This document shows positions 35,209-48,000 of a stretch of DNA of 64,000 nucleotides, one piece after another. Made by a program: the position numbers and the translations under genes. The stretch is from positions 248,001 through 312,000 of the forward strand of contig JAANDG010000052.1 of NCBI GenBank assembly GCA_036852015.1. The letters run 5' to 3'. This DNA comes from Pelodera strongyloides. Lineage: Eukaryota > Nematoda > Chromadorea > Rhabditida > Rhabditidae. How positions within the stretch are numbered: position 1 is the stretch's first letter; each line of letters opens with the position of its first letter. The notes under the pieces were generated by a model. The model saw only the letters and a program-made list of their open reading frames with translations. It was not told where the DNA came from and made no database searches.

Positions 35209-35664
35209 TGGATCTTAATCAAATAAAAATCGCGAAATGGCACGAATGTTCTTCAAAAACAAAAACCAATGAAAGCACACACACGTGTAGAAAGACATAA
35301 ACACTATGCGCGCGACGACACAATTGCGCAATCACCGGCACCGCGCGCGCACTGCCGGGCCGCTCAAATTCTGCCCGATATTTCTCAATGGAGCATCCGA
35401 ATTACCGTATATTTGGATCAGGGCCAACTTTTTAGGCTATAAACTACTTCTGCCTACCGTACACTTGAATAGAGCACAGGGTCCCATAGTCCGTACGAGA
35501 GTGCAGAGGAAAACCCTACACGAATGTACAAATGACGAAAATTACAGACATTCCGTTGCGAACCTGGCACGAAAAACAGACGCCAACTATTTCGCGCCCA
35601 ATATATTTGAATATGCATTATGATATAGAAAATGTAGAATTAAGATAATTATATCGAACTATAG

Positions 35665-36003
35665 AGGGTAGTATTTTGCAAAAATTTTCCGGGGGTAGTG
35701 TTCTACCGAAATAGGGGTAGTATTTTTCCAAGTGGTGGTAGTATTTTTCGAAAATGGGGTAGTGTTGTAATTGTTTACCTGAGCGGACTACTTGGCTACC
35801 CCATTTTACATGACTACCCCATTTTAGGGAATATGCTACCCCATTTTAGGGATTTTACTACCCCAGAACCTGGGGTAGTTTTCGTAACTGGGGGTAGTAT
35901 TTCAGAATATTTTTTCGAAAAAATACTACCCCTTTGTTGTGGGGTAGTATATTCCCGATTTGGGTAGTATACTACACTGGGGTAGTATTCTACATTTTTA
36001 CCC
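35665..36003. mobile_element. GGGGTAG-repeat insertion in the right arm only
   Basis: A block with at least a dozen GGGGTAG(TATT) or CTACCCC(ATTTT) motifs. The left arm is continuous across this point (near 3,350), so the block was inserted into the right arm after duplication or lost from the left. Ends AGGGTAGTATT and TTTTTACCCA are weakly inverted. Confidence 0.75.
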
Positions 36004-36994
36004 AATAATATTATCCAGACATAGAAAGATTTAGCCCCGCCCTTTTATATTAGTAATTAGGCCTCCCGGGCTCCCATTCAGGAACGTATATCTTGGCTTA
36101 CTGTATGGCTACAGTAAACTTGTCCTGTTTGCGCAGCGATGCCCTCTCTTTCTAGCTCAAATCAAAGGCAGAATCGTGTAATTATAAAAAAAATTTCTTC
36201 GAAGATTAGCTAGACAAGAACCACTTACATATTAGGTTGTAGATGAATTTCTAAACTATAATGTAAACCATGATTGTCAAACTGTCACTCTACTTTCTTT
36301 CTCCTCTCCTCTCTCTCTTTTTATTTGAAGAGATATTTCTTACAAATATCGGCTGGCATTGCAGATACTACTTCGTAGCCATTATGTTGTTTCTGCGTTT
36401 TGTTTCTCTTCCAGTAATATACCTTTTCCTTTTGCTTCAATTCCCCAAATGCTAATTTTAGTTTCAAATCACACACACACACACACATATAAGACCAAAT
36501 CTAGCCTCAGGCAAGAAAATCAGCACACCGGGGTCAGCCAGGTCCCCTTACTCCTGGCCGTACTCACAACACTACTCACTCACTCGCCCAATACGCGATT
36601 CACGCCGGACCTCCGGGCTCGCCCGTATATGAATTCACTATTTTGTTTAGTAACGCTCCATGGTTTTTCTAATCATACTTCATGTAGCTTAAGACTCCTC
36701 TCGCTCTCTGTACTTTATTTTTGTCGTTGCTATCTACAAATCGTGCACCTGTTTGATTCTTATTGCTCCATTTAAATCGCTTTACATAGTGCGGGTTAGT
36801 AAAACATTGATTTCAGAAAATGAGGTCGACTAATGAGATGCTGATTTTGTCCATGAATCGATATCGATAAAAATGGGATGGAATGATGGACTGATCAACT
36901 ATAGAAGAAAGGCGCGGCAATAAAAGGACAAGGAGCTGTGAGGATCAAAGTTACTGTACGTTGACGTTGGTATACTTATTCGAAAACTTTTTCA

Positions 36995-36996
<2 letters not shown>

Positions 36997-37084
<88 letters not shown>
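36997..37084 (+). repeat. (CA)n microsatellite
   Basis: About 44 CA units, the counterpart of the GT tract in the left arm and longer by roughly a dozen units. Confidence 0.98.
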
Positions 37085-37089
<5 letters not shown>

Positions 37090-39330
37090 AGCTTAGAAAT
37101 ATGTTGAGACTTGGGGTGCTCCCTTGTTCAACTCCGAGAACCGCCGCTTCTCGGGGAATTGGCATTGGAGCAGGAGTTTTTGCATTGTTTGAGAGTGAAC
37201 TTTGTAGTTGTTTGAGCTTAGAAATATGTTGAGACTTGGGGTGCTCCCTTGTTCAACTCCGAGAACCGCCGCTTCTCGGGGAATTGGCATTGGAGCAGCT
37301 TGAGTTTTTGCATTGTTTGAGAGTGAACTTTGTAGTTGTTTGAGCTTAGAAATATTGAGACTTGGGGTGCTCCCTTGTTCAACTCCGAGAGAACATTGGA
37401 GCAGCCGCTTCTCTTGGGAACTCCGATTGGCATTGGGCAGGCTTGAGTTTTTGCTTATTGTTTGCTCCCTTGTTCACTCCGAGTTCTCGTTTGATTGGAG
37501 CTTGAGTGCATTGTTTGAGAGTGAACTGTTTGAGTAGAAATATGTTGAGACTTGGGGTGCTCCCTTGTTCAACTCCGAGAACCGCCGCTTCTCGGGGAAT
37601 TGGCATTGGAGCAGCTTGAGTTTTTGCATTGTTTGAGAGTGAACTTTGTAGTTGTTTGAGCTTAGAAATATGTTGAGACTTGGGGTGCTCCCTTGTTCAA
37701 CTCCGAGAACCGCCGCTTCTCGGGGAATTGGCATTGGAGCAGCTTGAGTTTTTGCATTGTTTGAGAGTGAACTTTGTAGTTGTTTGAGCTTAGAAATATG
37801 TTGAGACTTGGGGTGCTCCCTTGTTCAACTCCGAGAACCGCCGCTTCTCGGGGAATTGGCATTGGAGCGCTTGAGTTTTGCATTGTTTGAATGAACTTTG
37901 TAGTTGTTTGAGCTTAGAAATATGTTGAGACTTGGGGTGCTCCCTTGTTCAACTCCGAGAACCGCCGCTTCTCGGGGAATTGGCATTGGAGCAGCTTGAG
38001 TTTTTGCATTGTTTGAGAGTGAACTTTGTATTGTTTTGAGCTTAGAAATATGTTGAGACTTGGGGTGCTCCTGTTCAACTCCTAGACCGCCGCTTCTCGG
38101 GGAATTGGCATTGAGCAGCTTGAGTTTTGCATGGAGAGAACTTTGTAGTCGTTTGGCTTAGAAATATGTGAGACTTGGGGTGCTCCCTTGTTCAACTCCG
38201 AGAACCGCCGCTCTCTCGGGGATCGAGGGATTGGCATTGGAGCGGCTTGAGGTTTTTCGCATTGTTTGAGAGTGAACTTTGTAGTTGTTTGAGCTTGGTT
38301 TATGTTGGAACTTGGGGTGCTCCCTGTTCAACTCCCAGAAACCGCCGCTTCTCGGGGAATTGGCATTGGAGCAGCTGAGTTTTTGCATTGTTTGAGGTGA
38401 ACTTTGTTTTGTTTGGCTTAGAAAGATGTTAGACTTGGGGTGCTCCTTGTTCAACTCCGAGAACCGCCGCTTATCGGGGTTGGCATTGGAGCAGCTTTGA
38501 GTTTTTTGCATTGTTTGAGAGTGAAATTTGTATTTGTCTGAGCATAGAAATATGTTGAGACTTGGGGTGCTCCCTTGTTCAACTCCGAGAACCGCCGCTT
38601 CTCGGGGAATTGGCATTGGAGCAGCTTGAGTTTTTGCATTGTTTGAGGGTGAACTTTGTATCATTTGTATTTGTTTGAGCTTAGAAATATGTTGAGACTT
38701 GGGGTGCTCCCTTGTTCAACTCCGAGAACCGCCGCTTCTCGGGGAATTGGCATTGGAGCAGCTTGAGTTTTTGCATTGTTTGAGGGTGAACTTTGTATAA
38801 TTGTATTTGTTTGAGCTTAGAAATATGTTGAGACTTGGGGTGCTCCCTTGTTCAACTCCGAGAACCGCCGCTTCTCGGGGAATTGGCATTGGAGCAGCTG
38901 AGTTTTTGCATTGTTTGAGGGTGAACTTTGTATCATGTATTTGTTTGAGCTTTAAATATGTTGACTTGGGGTGCTCCCTTGTTCAACTCCGAGAACCGCC
39001 GCTTCTCGGGGAATTGGCATTGGAGCAGCTTGAGTTTTTGCATTGTTTGAGGGTGAACTTTGTATATAGTATTGTTTGAGCTTAGAATATGTTGACTTGG
39101 GGTGCTCCCTTGTTAACTCCGAGAACCGGCGCCGCTTCTCGGGAATTGGCATTGGAGCAGCTTGAGTTTTTGCATTGTTTGAGGGTGAACTTTGTATATT
39201 AGTATTTGTTTGAGCTTAGAAATATGTTGAGACTTGGGGTGCTCCCTTGTTCAACTCCGAGAACCGCCGCTTCTCGGGGAATTGGCATTGGAGCAGCTTG
39301 AGTTCTTGGCATTGTTTGAGGGTGAACGTT
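37085..39330 (-). repeat. satellite array, right arm
   Basis: Same monomer as the left array in reverse orientation (CCGAGAACCGCCGCTTCTCGG in most units). Copies between about 37,340 and 38,500 carry many small deletions and rearrangements (for example 37,385-37,545). Copies near both ends are well preserved. Confidence 0.95.
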
Positions 39331-40317
39331 GACAGTCGAGATCCATCTGAGATTGAAGTAGGACAGAGAGCGAGAGCGAGAGTACTTTGCCGTTTTTGTT
39401 CTGCCGTTCTTTGTTTTCATTGACTTCGTTGGACGATGAGGCCTCGAATGCATCTTCTCGACATAAGATCCCATCCCGTTTTTCGCCAATGAGGAATCCC
39501 ACCTGCTGCTGCATAGTTTTGGTTAGTGTGCACCGTTATTTGATTTTATGAAACTTTGTTCGCAACACTGAGTGACGTTTGTAGTTTACTTCCAAGTGTG
39601 TGGGTTGAACAGAAAGCTGAAAAAGAGCTCTGATGTATTTTTTGAAATGAAATTTCACGAGTGCGTTGGCTTTCTTATAGCAAAGTAGCGGGCTATATAG
39701 TTCTGATTGTTTTTTTTTCATTTAGGCATCTGAAAATATGGACTACAGACGTACGCGGACTTCGTTTCTCTCCACAGTCAATAGCCTTTTCGAACTTTCC
39801 TCCAAAATGGTGTGTTCTACCTTTCAAAAGTTGTCGGATTCTGGACACAATGTAGAAGATTTCATTATTTAAGCTAGAATTGTATATTACCATTTTGTTT
39901 TCATTTGGATTTGTACCTGACTGTGTATTTAACTTATGTTTTCAGAAGGTACCTCTATTCTGAGCGCTTTATACACTGCTCGGAAAGTAGCTGCACTATA
40001 TTGGCGGAGAAATTCGAACAATGGGAAAGGGGACAACATCGTTGGGGCTTTTGACATCCCCATTCAATCTGTATCTGCTACACCTTTTCGCCATTGCTCT
40101 CTTCTTATATATCTTTACAAGAAAATACAATAGACATTTCCACATGTAATTTATCTACATGCGTATATCGGAAAGAAAGCTATTGTATAAAGCTCACGGT
40201 TCAAGACATCTAAACATGCTGAACATCCAAACCTCTAACATTCAGTAGTAACTCAAAGCAGAAGTCATTATTTGGACGCGAACTATGTTGTTCGGCAGGT
40301 TGCATAGAAAATATATT

Positions 40318-40576
40318 ATGGGGTTTCCAAGTATGCCAAAAACCGTGCATTTTCCTTCTAAGTATCAATTGCAAAATAGTGTGCCAATCTACCGTAATTT
40401 TGCGTAATTTTGACACATCCGCACATGGAAAATCCGCCATCAAAGACATTTTTTGTTGAACAAATGGTCCCGTGGAGATCGGTCGTAAAAACTGCCTGTA
40501 GCTATGTTCGTGTAGTGCCAAGATACGGTAAATTTTTCGATACTTGGAAGGAAAATCGGCCAACTTGGAAACCCCA
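40318..40576. mobile_element. MITE family B, copy 3 (TTTCCAAG type, long form)
   Basis: Ends ATGGGGTTTCCAAGTATGCC and ACTTGGAAACCCCA. The inside shares CATCAAAGACATTTTTTGTT with the next copy. Confidence 0.88.
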
Positions 40577-40742
40577 CAACAAAATGTGGTGAAAAAAAAC
40601 GATCGCAGAATTGTTGCAAACGCACATCAACTGGCCACGCCTCCACAAAACCGGCGCTTAGCAATTAAATTTTTATTTTATTTTTCACGTACGTCTTGCT
40701 TTAGTTGCGCAGGTATTATAATATTTTATTGTTTGTATTATT

Positions 40743-41004
40743 ATGGGGTTTGCAAGTATGCCAAAAACCGCGAGTTTTCCTTGCAAGTATCAATTCGCAA
40801 AATCGTGTGCTTTTTACACAACTTTACCGTAACTTTGACACATCCGCACTATAGAAAATCCGCCATCAAAGACATTTTTTGTTGAACAATTGGTCCCGTG
40901 GCGATCGGTCGTAAAAACTGCCTGTAGATATGCTCGTGTAGTGCCAAGATACGGTAAATTTTTCGATACTTGCAAGGAAAATCGGGCATACTTGCAAACC
41001 CCAT
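40743..41004. mobile_element. MITE family B, copy 4 (TTTGCAAG type, long form)
   Basis: Ends ATGGGGTTTGCAAGTATGCC and ATACTTGCAAACCCCAT. The C-to-G change in the left arm is matched by the complementary change in the right arm, as also in the copy at 10,793. It lies about 165 bp upstream of the kinase start codon. Confidence 0.88.
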
Positions 41005-41170
41005 TACAAACTGCCACATGTTGCACCCACAGCTCCAGTGCTCGCAATTCTGCATTATGAAGTCGCATCATAACTTCTGTGAACCGCCTCATTGAAGTAA
41101 AATGTTGTTCTTGGCCCGTGTTGTTCGAACGAAACTGGAGATCCATTTCAGGGTTTTTCTGGTGTATAAG

Positions 41171-44100
41171 ATGAACAGTGGGAATGGTTATTTTAAAAGT
41201 ATCATTAATTCACCACGCCGTCGACCCGAGCTCGTTCCCGATCAGGTGGCCATTCGTGAACCAATCGCTCCGCCAATTAGCAGGTAATAATTAGGCTTAA
41301 TATCCTCATCATCTTAATTTATAATTAAACATTAATCCCTAGCTCTAAGCGTATGGTTTTGTTAAAGTATGTTTTTCAGAAACTCCCACGACTTTTACAC
41401 TGCGCGAGCCATTGTCAAGCGTCTCGGTATGGCAATCATGCAGTGTACACCGTCCACCAGCAGGGACACAGTTAATTCATGTTAGTTTTTTGAATAGTTG
41501 TGCTCTTTCCAGATCGTTGTTTGCTCCAGAATCCTGTATTTCTTTCATCGTCTGTTTTTGACTGTAAACCTAAAGTGCTCTTCTGCGCTCTTGTGGTGAC
41601 GCCGATTATCCCGACTCTAAAGTCCAATCCCGAAATCTAATATCCACATTCTTGCGTCTCATATACATTAAGTGCAATCTTCAGGTTTGGCCACCATCTT
41701 TCGTGAGCTAAAGCTTACGGAAAATAATGAGGATTGGCAAATCATGAATACTACGGATGTGCCAACAAATTGTGCTTTCGGCAAATACGATGCTGTGTTT
41801 AGGTATGTTCATATCCCACGTGGTTGTCCGCTTGTTCAGATGTTTTCTTTGGCAAATTTCGAGATCTGTTCCGTGATTTGATTTTCAAACAGTTTGTGTA
41901 ATTGTCAGTTGTCTACAGTCATAATAGAGTCTAACGTTTTTGTTTCAGGAAGGTATTCAAAGATGCCGAGCAGCTTACTCAAATTCAAAAACAATACTCC
42001 CAAGGGTGAGAATTTCTCGCTCTTTTTCTTACCGACTTACCGTTACTTTACCTTAGTTTACTTTATTGTACCGTATACTGTGCGCTGTACACTCTGAGGA
42101 CATTATCTGATGATTTATAATCACATCATGAAGTTCATATAATCTATATTTTAGTTGATTATTTCTAGTGTGCCCTACATGCCCAGCTACAGACGTTATG
42201 AAAACGATTTCGTTCACATTGGACTGGTCGGCAAGGGCGCTTTTGGATCTGTTTATAAGGTTAGCTTTTTATTATTTACATTTGCTACTTTTTACATTTT
42301 GAACACTACACATGTCCTGTGGTATTAGGGTTAATATACTTAAATTCCGTTCGTAAATGGAGGCGACGAAGGTGGTTTCTTTAGCTTAGTGATAGACCGT
42401 TTTAGTAAAGCACCACGTTTCGCTTAAATATATTAAGCGAAATGCTAGCCCCTTTGGAAAATTGGCTCTATTCAAGAATAGCCGTCCCAAGAAAGTATAG
42501 CCGTCCCAAGATTCTCAACCGTCCCATGGAGAGGCCAACCGTCCCATGGCGGGGCCAACCGTCCCAAGAAAGTATAGCCGTCCCATAAAAAAATAACCGT
42601 CCCATAAAAAAATAGCCGTCCCAATAAGAAATAAAACCGTCCCAAAGAATTGTGCAGTACATGAAAACATCGATCTCAACAATTTTTTTATTTCTTGTCA
42701 GCATTCAAAAGCTAGTTAAAATCCGTAGTTATTGGCTATCTCAAGTAATAAGTGATTTAAAATCTTTTCCTTATGCACGCGTCTGAACATATAATTATAG
42801 AGGTAAGATGGGAGCATGGTACCATACAGCTGTTTCATGGAACGCTTTAAATCACCCCATTAGCTCGATGCTTTGGGTATGCACTGCCGGGTCAGAAGGG
42901 TTGACAGTGCGTCTTATGGTTGACCCAACGGTGATCATATTGCTGCTGCAAGGTGTTGACGCACTTTGGGGAAACCAGACACTTTTAACTGGGATACACT
43001 CTTATCAAAGAATGCCCTTTTATGAACAGCGTTCACGAATTCAAACACGATACACGGTCTATTTGTTTTTCAAAAAAAAAAAATCACATGGGACGTTGGC
43101 CTCTCTATGGGACGGTTGGCCCGCCATGGGACGGTTGGCCTCTCCATGGGACGGCTATACTTTTTTGGGACGGTTGACCCTCCCATGGGACGGTTGGCCT
43201 CTCCATGGGACGGCTATACTTTCTTGGGACGGCTATTCTTGAATAGAGCCGGAAAATTTGCATATGATAAGCAAATCCTATGTACCCTATGCTAATTTTG
43301 TACGGTCGTCCACGGCAATCGTACAAAATTAGCATAGGATACATAGGATTTGCTTATCATATGCAAATTTTCCAAAGAGGCTAGCATTTCGTTTTAATTT
43401 GGAATTGCTTCCGAAGGTGTTTCATGCCAGTTTTCACTCGCCAATCTGTATCCCTGACGTATTCTCCATTTTTCAGGCCCGTTCGAAAGTGGACAATTGC
43501 TCGTACGCCCTGAAACGAATTGAGTTCAAGAGCATATCACACAATCCTTATAAGGTTTGTTGTTTATTATCTGTTCGAATTCGAAGTTCTAATCTATCCC
43601 CAATTTTGGCCACGTTTTGACCTTGAGCCTGAGGCTTGATATTGTTTTGCTCTTCTGTTCAATCCGTTTTGTTTAGCTATTTTTTTCTGTGTATGGGGAA
43701 TTGAACAAGGTTTGAGGGAAGGTATGGGATGAGGATTTTTAATTTTACTCACAATAAGGACTGCTTTTTCTTGTATGTTAATTTTAGCTATCCGCTTTTA
43801 GATCATGAATGAAGTACAACTGATGGCTCAACGTGGAACACATCCCCATATTGTGCGGTATTACGGTTCTTGGACGGAACTGGAGGTAAGGCTTTTTTAT
43901 TTTTCTAGTTGCCGTTGCGGTATTTTTGAGCTGATTGATTTCTTGATGATTATGATATCTTATTTTTGTTTAAAATTTGCTTGACCTCGAGTGGAGAAGA
44001 GCTTACCGTAGATAAGATATGTAATAGTTGACGCAACTACTTTGGTAGCGCTTCAATTCTGCGTTCTTATATGAGACTACTAAATTCTTGGTATTGGCCG

Positions 44101-45058
44101 AGTATCTAACAATGTTCATGCTCTGGGATATATTTGACTGGACCCACGCAGGTGTTGTAGCTTGGACCTACTAGGCCTCTCTTGTAGGTTGTAGGACCCA
44201 CACACATAAACTTGGACCTTGGACCCACTAACAATGAGTGTCCCTTGTAGGAACTAGCTTGTGAACTGCTTCCTGTGATCCTCTGTTTTCTATCAATAAA
44301 GGTAACGATTTGTATAATACAAATACTGCAGGTTGTCGAGAGCCCGCTTCCACTATCGGCTAATGCCAGCTCGACATCAACAGTAGCAGCGGGAGTATCG
44401 GTATCGGTGCAACCGGTTTCCGATGACGAAAATGGGGACGTTAGGTGTGTTCTGGTTCCTTATCTATTTCAGTACACTATTAGATTTAGCATATTTTATG
44501 ATGGTTACTGGATAGTTGTCTCGTGCAATATCAAAGTTTACTTATGATATGCGCAAGCGAAAAACTTTGGTGGTTTTCCTTTTTCACAGTTGCATAGCTA
44601 TGTGAAGTGGGAATAGTGATTTGGGACCAGTGTATAAATTATAAATCCCGTGCGTAATTTTATGTTCGCTTAGCTTAAGGTAGAAACTCGAACCGTAGTC
44701 TATCGGGATACATTACACGCAACTATAACGTTGGGATGGAGCTTAAGTATAGCCTCCGGAGATGATTTGTGCGTACTTCTGCGCATTGATTTAAGCCAGT
44801 TATACGACGGTTACGGTAACTTATCTACTTGTTCCAGTGATTCGTACAATCCCTCATTTGCTGTTGGAGATTCCGAACAGGAAAATCAGAAGCAAGCACT
44901 ACAGAAGTCGAAGTTCTTTGGGGTCCACAGTTCGTGAGTTATTGATTTTCGTAACTCTACCCAGCTCATGATATACGGATGTCTCATAATGTTATTATTT
45001 ATTATTATTGTGGTTGTTATTATTGTGGTTATTTTTGTGGTTATTATTATTATTATTA

Positions 45059-45094
<36 letters not shown>

Positions 45095-48000
45095 CCATTT
45101 ATTATTATTATTATTATTATTATTATGACCATTTTATTATTATGACCATTTTATTATTTTTGTTCCAATCCCAAGTCCCAAGCCTGCTACGTCCTCGTCA
45201 TTTGTCGTCGGTAAGATAATTTTAGAATGGCTTCGTCGGAACTGGAACAATCCGATTCTGTGGCTATTTCTGTGCAAGAACCGCCTTCTTCTTCATCGTC
45301 TGAATCAGAGGGGAGTGATCAGAACCCACAACAGGTTTTTTTTCCTTTTCCTATATTTTTTTTTATCTTCGAGTTAGTGAGGAAGCAAGCTAGCTCTTTT
45401 TGGTTCCTCATCGGGGTCACACACAAAATGTGGGGTTTTATTACTGGCCGTTGTTCGTATTATTGAAAAATTAGAGTAAATTTGTTGCGTGGATACTTAC
45501 ATGAGTACGTGGGCCATTGATTACTGAATTTCCTGATTGTATTGTGTTTCGAATTTTACTATTTTATCTATGTGAAGTGTCATCTGGAATCTGGACTCTG
45601 GACAGGACACTGCGTGTGCTCCCCTTTGAAAACACCAAAACACGCCTAAATAAGAATGTTTTCAGTTGTTCAAACAAGTTCTGTATATACAAATGGAGTT
45701 GTGCAAGACGAGTCTGGACCGCTTTCTTCGCGACAGAAATGAGCATTTGGAAGGTTGGCATTAGTTATAAGTTATAAGTTTTTATCTTGTACATGCATGT
45801 TTACCGTTGATTTGTTGGACTTGGTGATATGCCCATAATAAATGAATATAAATAAAGATAACTACTTTATTCGCATATACAATCAATCAGTTGATGTACA
45901 TGGAACGACCGAACGACGTGCGGAAGGGTTCTAGATTAAAGCGAAATCGGTTTTTGAAACGCATCGTGGACGTGGACAACTGAATTCTGACGTATTTATG
46001 CTAATTTACCTCTATTTTTTATTCTAATTATGGTCATTTGCATAAGAATGCTGATGTACTCGATGTGTTTCAAAAAAGCGGCAGGTATTTCGCTTTAACT
46101 TTTTGGGATGGGGTGTGCGATTCCCACGACACAGCGAGGCGCCAATCTTGGCGGTGATATGCAACTAACTAACTAGTTCAAACAAGTATCACCTTTTATT
46201 TTAGGTGAAAGTGTGCTTGGCAACTGGGAGGCTCGTCGTGCACTCATCATTTGCACACAGTTGATGAGAGCTGTCCAGTTTCTACATCAGAACGGAGTGA
46301 TTCACAGAGATATTAAGGTAAGGGTTAAAGCGATATTACATCTGGTTTTTGAAACGTATTTTGGACGACTGCATTCCCTTATGTTGTAAGCAAATTAATA
46401 AAATATAATCCGACTAGAAATCGCGCAGCAGTATCAGGTATCAGCGCTAAATTGCATACACTGCATCGAAATATATCGTCCGGCATACGTTTCAAAACCC
46501 TTGAAATAATTACCTTTTGAAGAGGAATTCTGAAGACTTTTCCTATTTTTATAAGGGGGTGCTTATATCCAAATTGTTTCAGCCGTCCAACTTACTCGTT
46601 GCAAGTGATGACGAAATCCCACTGATAAAAGTGGCTGATTTTGGATTGGCTTGTATCAGCGATCCGATTACGAATGAGCCGGAGAATATGGTCAGCACTT
46701 TGTTCAGTTCAAGGATACTTTGTACATTTTCCGTTTCCCCTAGTGTCCTTCTTCCCGTGCGTGCTTGGAACCTTTCACGCTAACTTATATTAAACCCAAT
46801 TAGACAATTAGATCACCTAACCCTACATTTGAAATACTTAAAGCGAAATACCGGCCGGTTTCTGAAACACATCATGGACCACTGAATTCTTACATATTTA
46901 TGCAAATTTGCTCGAATTTAGCCCAATTTTTTATTCTAATTTATGTACATTTGCATAGGCTGCATAAGATTGCTGGTGTACTCGATGTGTTTCAAAAACT
47001 GCCCGGTATTTCGCTTTAAGGCTGTCTTGCCTAAACCTAAATCTAAATTAATTTTAGCCATTTTCCCGTAATTCACTGCACTGGAGCCTAGGTCTCCTCT
47101 TTTTTTTTTTAAATAAAATTCTCTTAAACCCATATAAAACTTTTTTACAGTAAAATGCTCTATACTCGTGATGTATTTATTGATTTGTAAATATTGATTT
47201 ATGACTTTTCAGGGTCCAAGCGATTTGAAATTGAAGCGCTACGAAGTACACACACAAGGAATCGGGACGAGCGTGTACGCACCGAATGAGCAGATCAATT
47301 CAAAACACTACGATATTTCGGTGAGTATTCTCTACACATCCCTTACCGTCCCAAATTGCTTTCTCCTATTTGTTGTTTTCTAGCTTATGTTCATTCAATT
47401 TCAACCATAGTATATCAGTGTTTCAACAATTATATATCCACGCCCCTCAACGTCAACAGTAGTGTGTCAATCACATTTACTCAGGGCCCTTTGAAACTGA
47501 GTGGGGTTGAACTGGTACAGAGGCGTTGATGGTTTTATAAGCTGCAAGGGTTGAGGTTGAATCTTGTGAAAATTGAAACATCCTTTTGCTATGAATGTTG
47601 GCTGTTTGTAGGCGGACATCTTCAGCTGTGGTATTGTCATCTTTGAAGTGTTCTCCATTTTTCACACGGACAGTGAACGCTTGATATCGATCGATAATCT
47701 GCGAAAGGGGAGGACACCGGATACAATTCGACAGATCTCAAATGAATTAGTAGGTATTACGGTACCGTAGTTTCCTTCATTTGCTTGAGGTGGGACAGGG
47801 AGGATCTGCCGCACCGTAGATAAAAAACGGCATAGATCCGTAACTGGTGAAGGCAGATAACTTTTGTCTGGGTCCGAGAGGCAGTCGGAAAGTTACCTAC
47901 GGAGATAGATACGAGACGAGACCCAGCTAAGCCTGTGTTCTACCGTATATTGTCAGATAAAGATAACTGAGCTATGTTTGGGTACCATACCAGATATATA

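Larger units (their letters stand above)
35314..39578 (-). repeat. right arm of the large inverted duplication
   Basis: Inverted counterpart of 1-3,703: GC-rich inner end (35,314-35,360), about 300 bp matching 3,365-3,655, an insertion (35,665-36,003), about 990 bp near-identical to 2,363-3,345, the CA tract, then the satellite. The outer end (39,330-39,578) repeats the higher-order spacer seen at 20-160 and 545-800 of the left arm. No gene is supported inside it. Confidence 0.92.
39579..41170. other. intergenic region upstream of the kinase gene
   Basis: 39,579-40,317 shows no gene or repeat I recognise. It is followed by two MITE family B copies in tandem and about 165 bp of unique sequence with a CATTTCAG acceptor ending 20 bases before the kinase start codon. 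Confidence 0.6.

Noticed and set aside
1..39578. Treating the whole 39.5-kb arm-block-arm region as a giant transposon
   Set aside because: The block holds ordinary host genes and no integrase, polymerase or transposase was seen, so an inverted duplication flanking host DNA is simpler.
43107..43242. Repetitive frames reading MGRLA and SWDGY-type peptides
   Set aside because: They are translations of the TGGGACGG box array in the foldback element.
45176..45210. Candidate extra kinase exon with plausible splice sites (reading SPKPATSSSFVV)
   Set aside because: Including it breaks the phase into the next exon, whereas a direct join of 44,933 to 45,226 is in phase.
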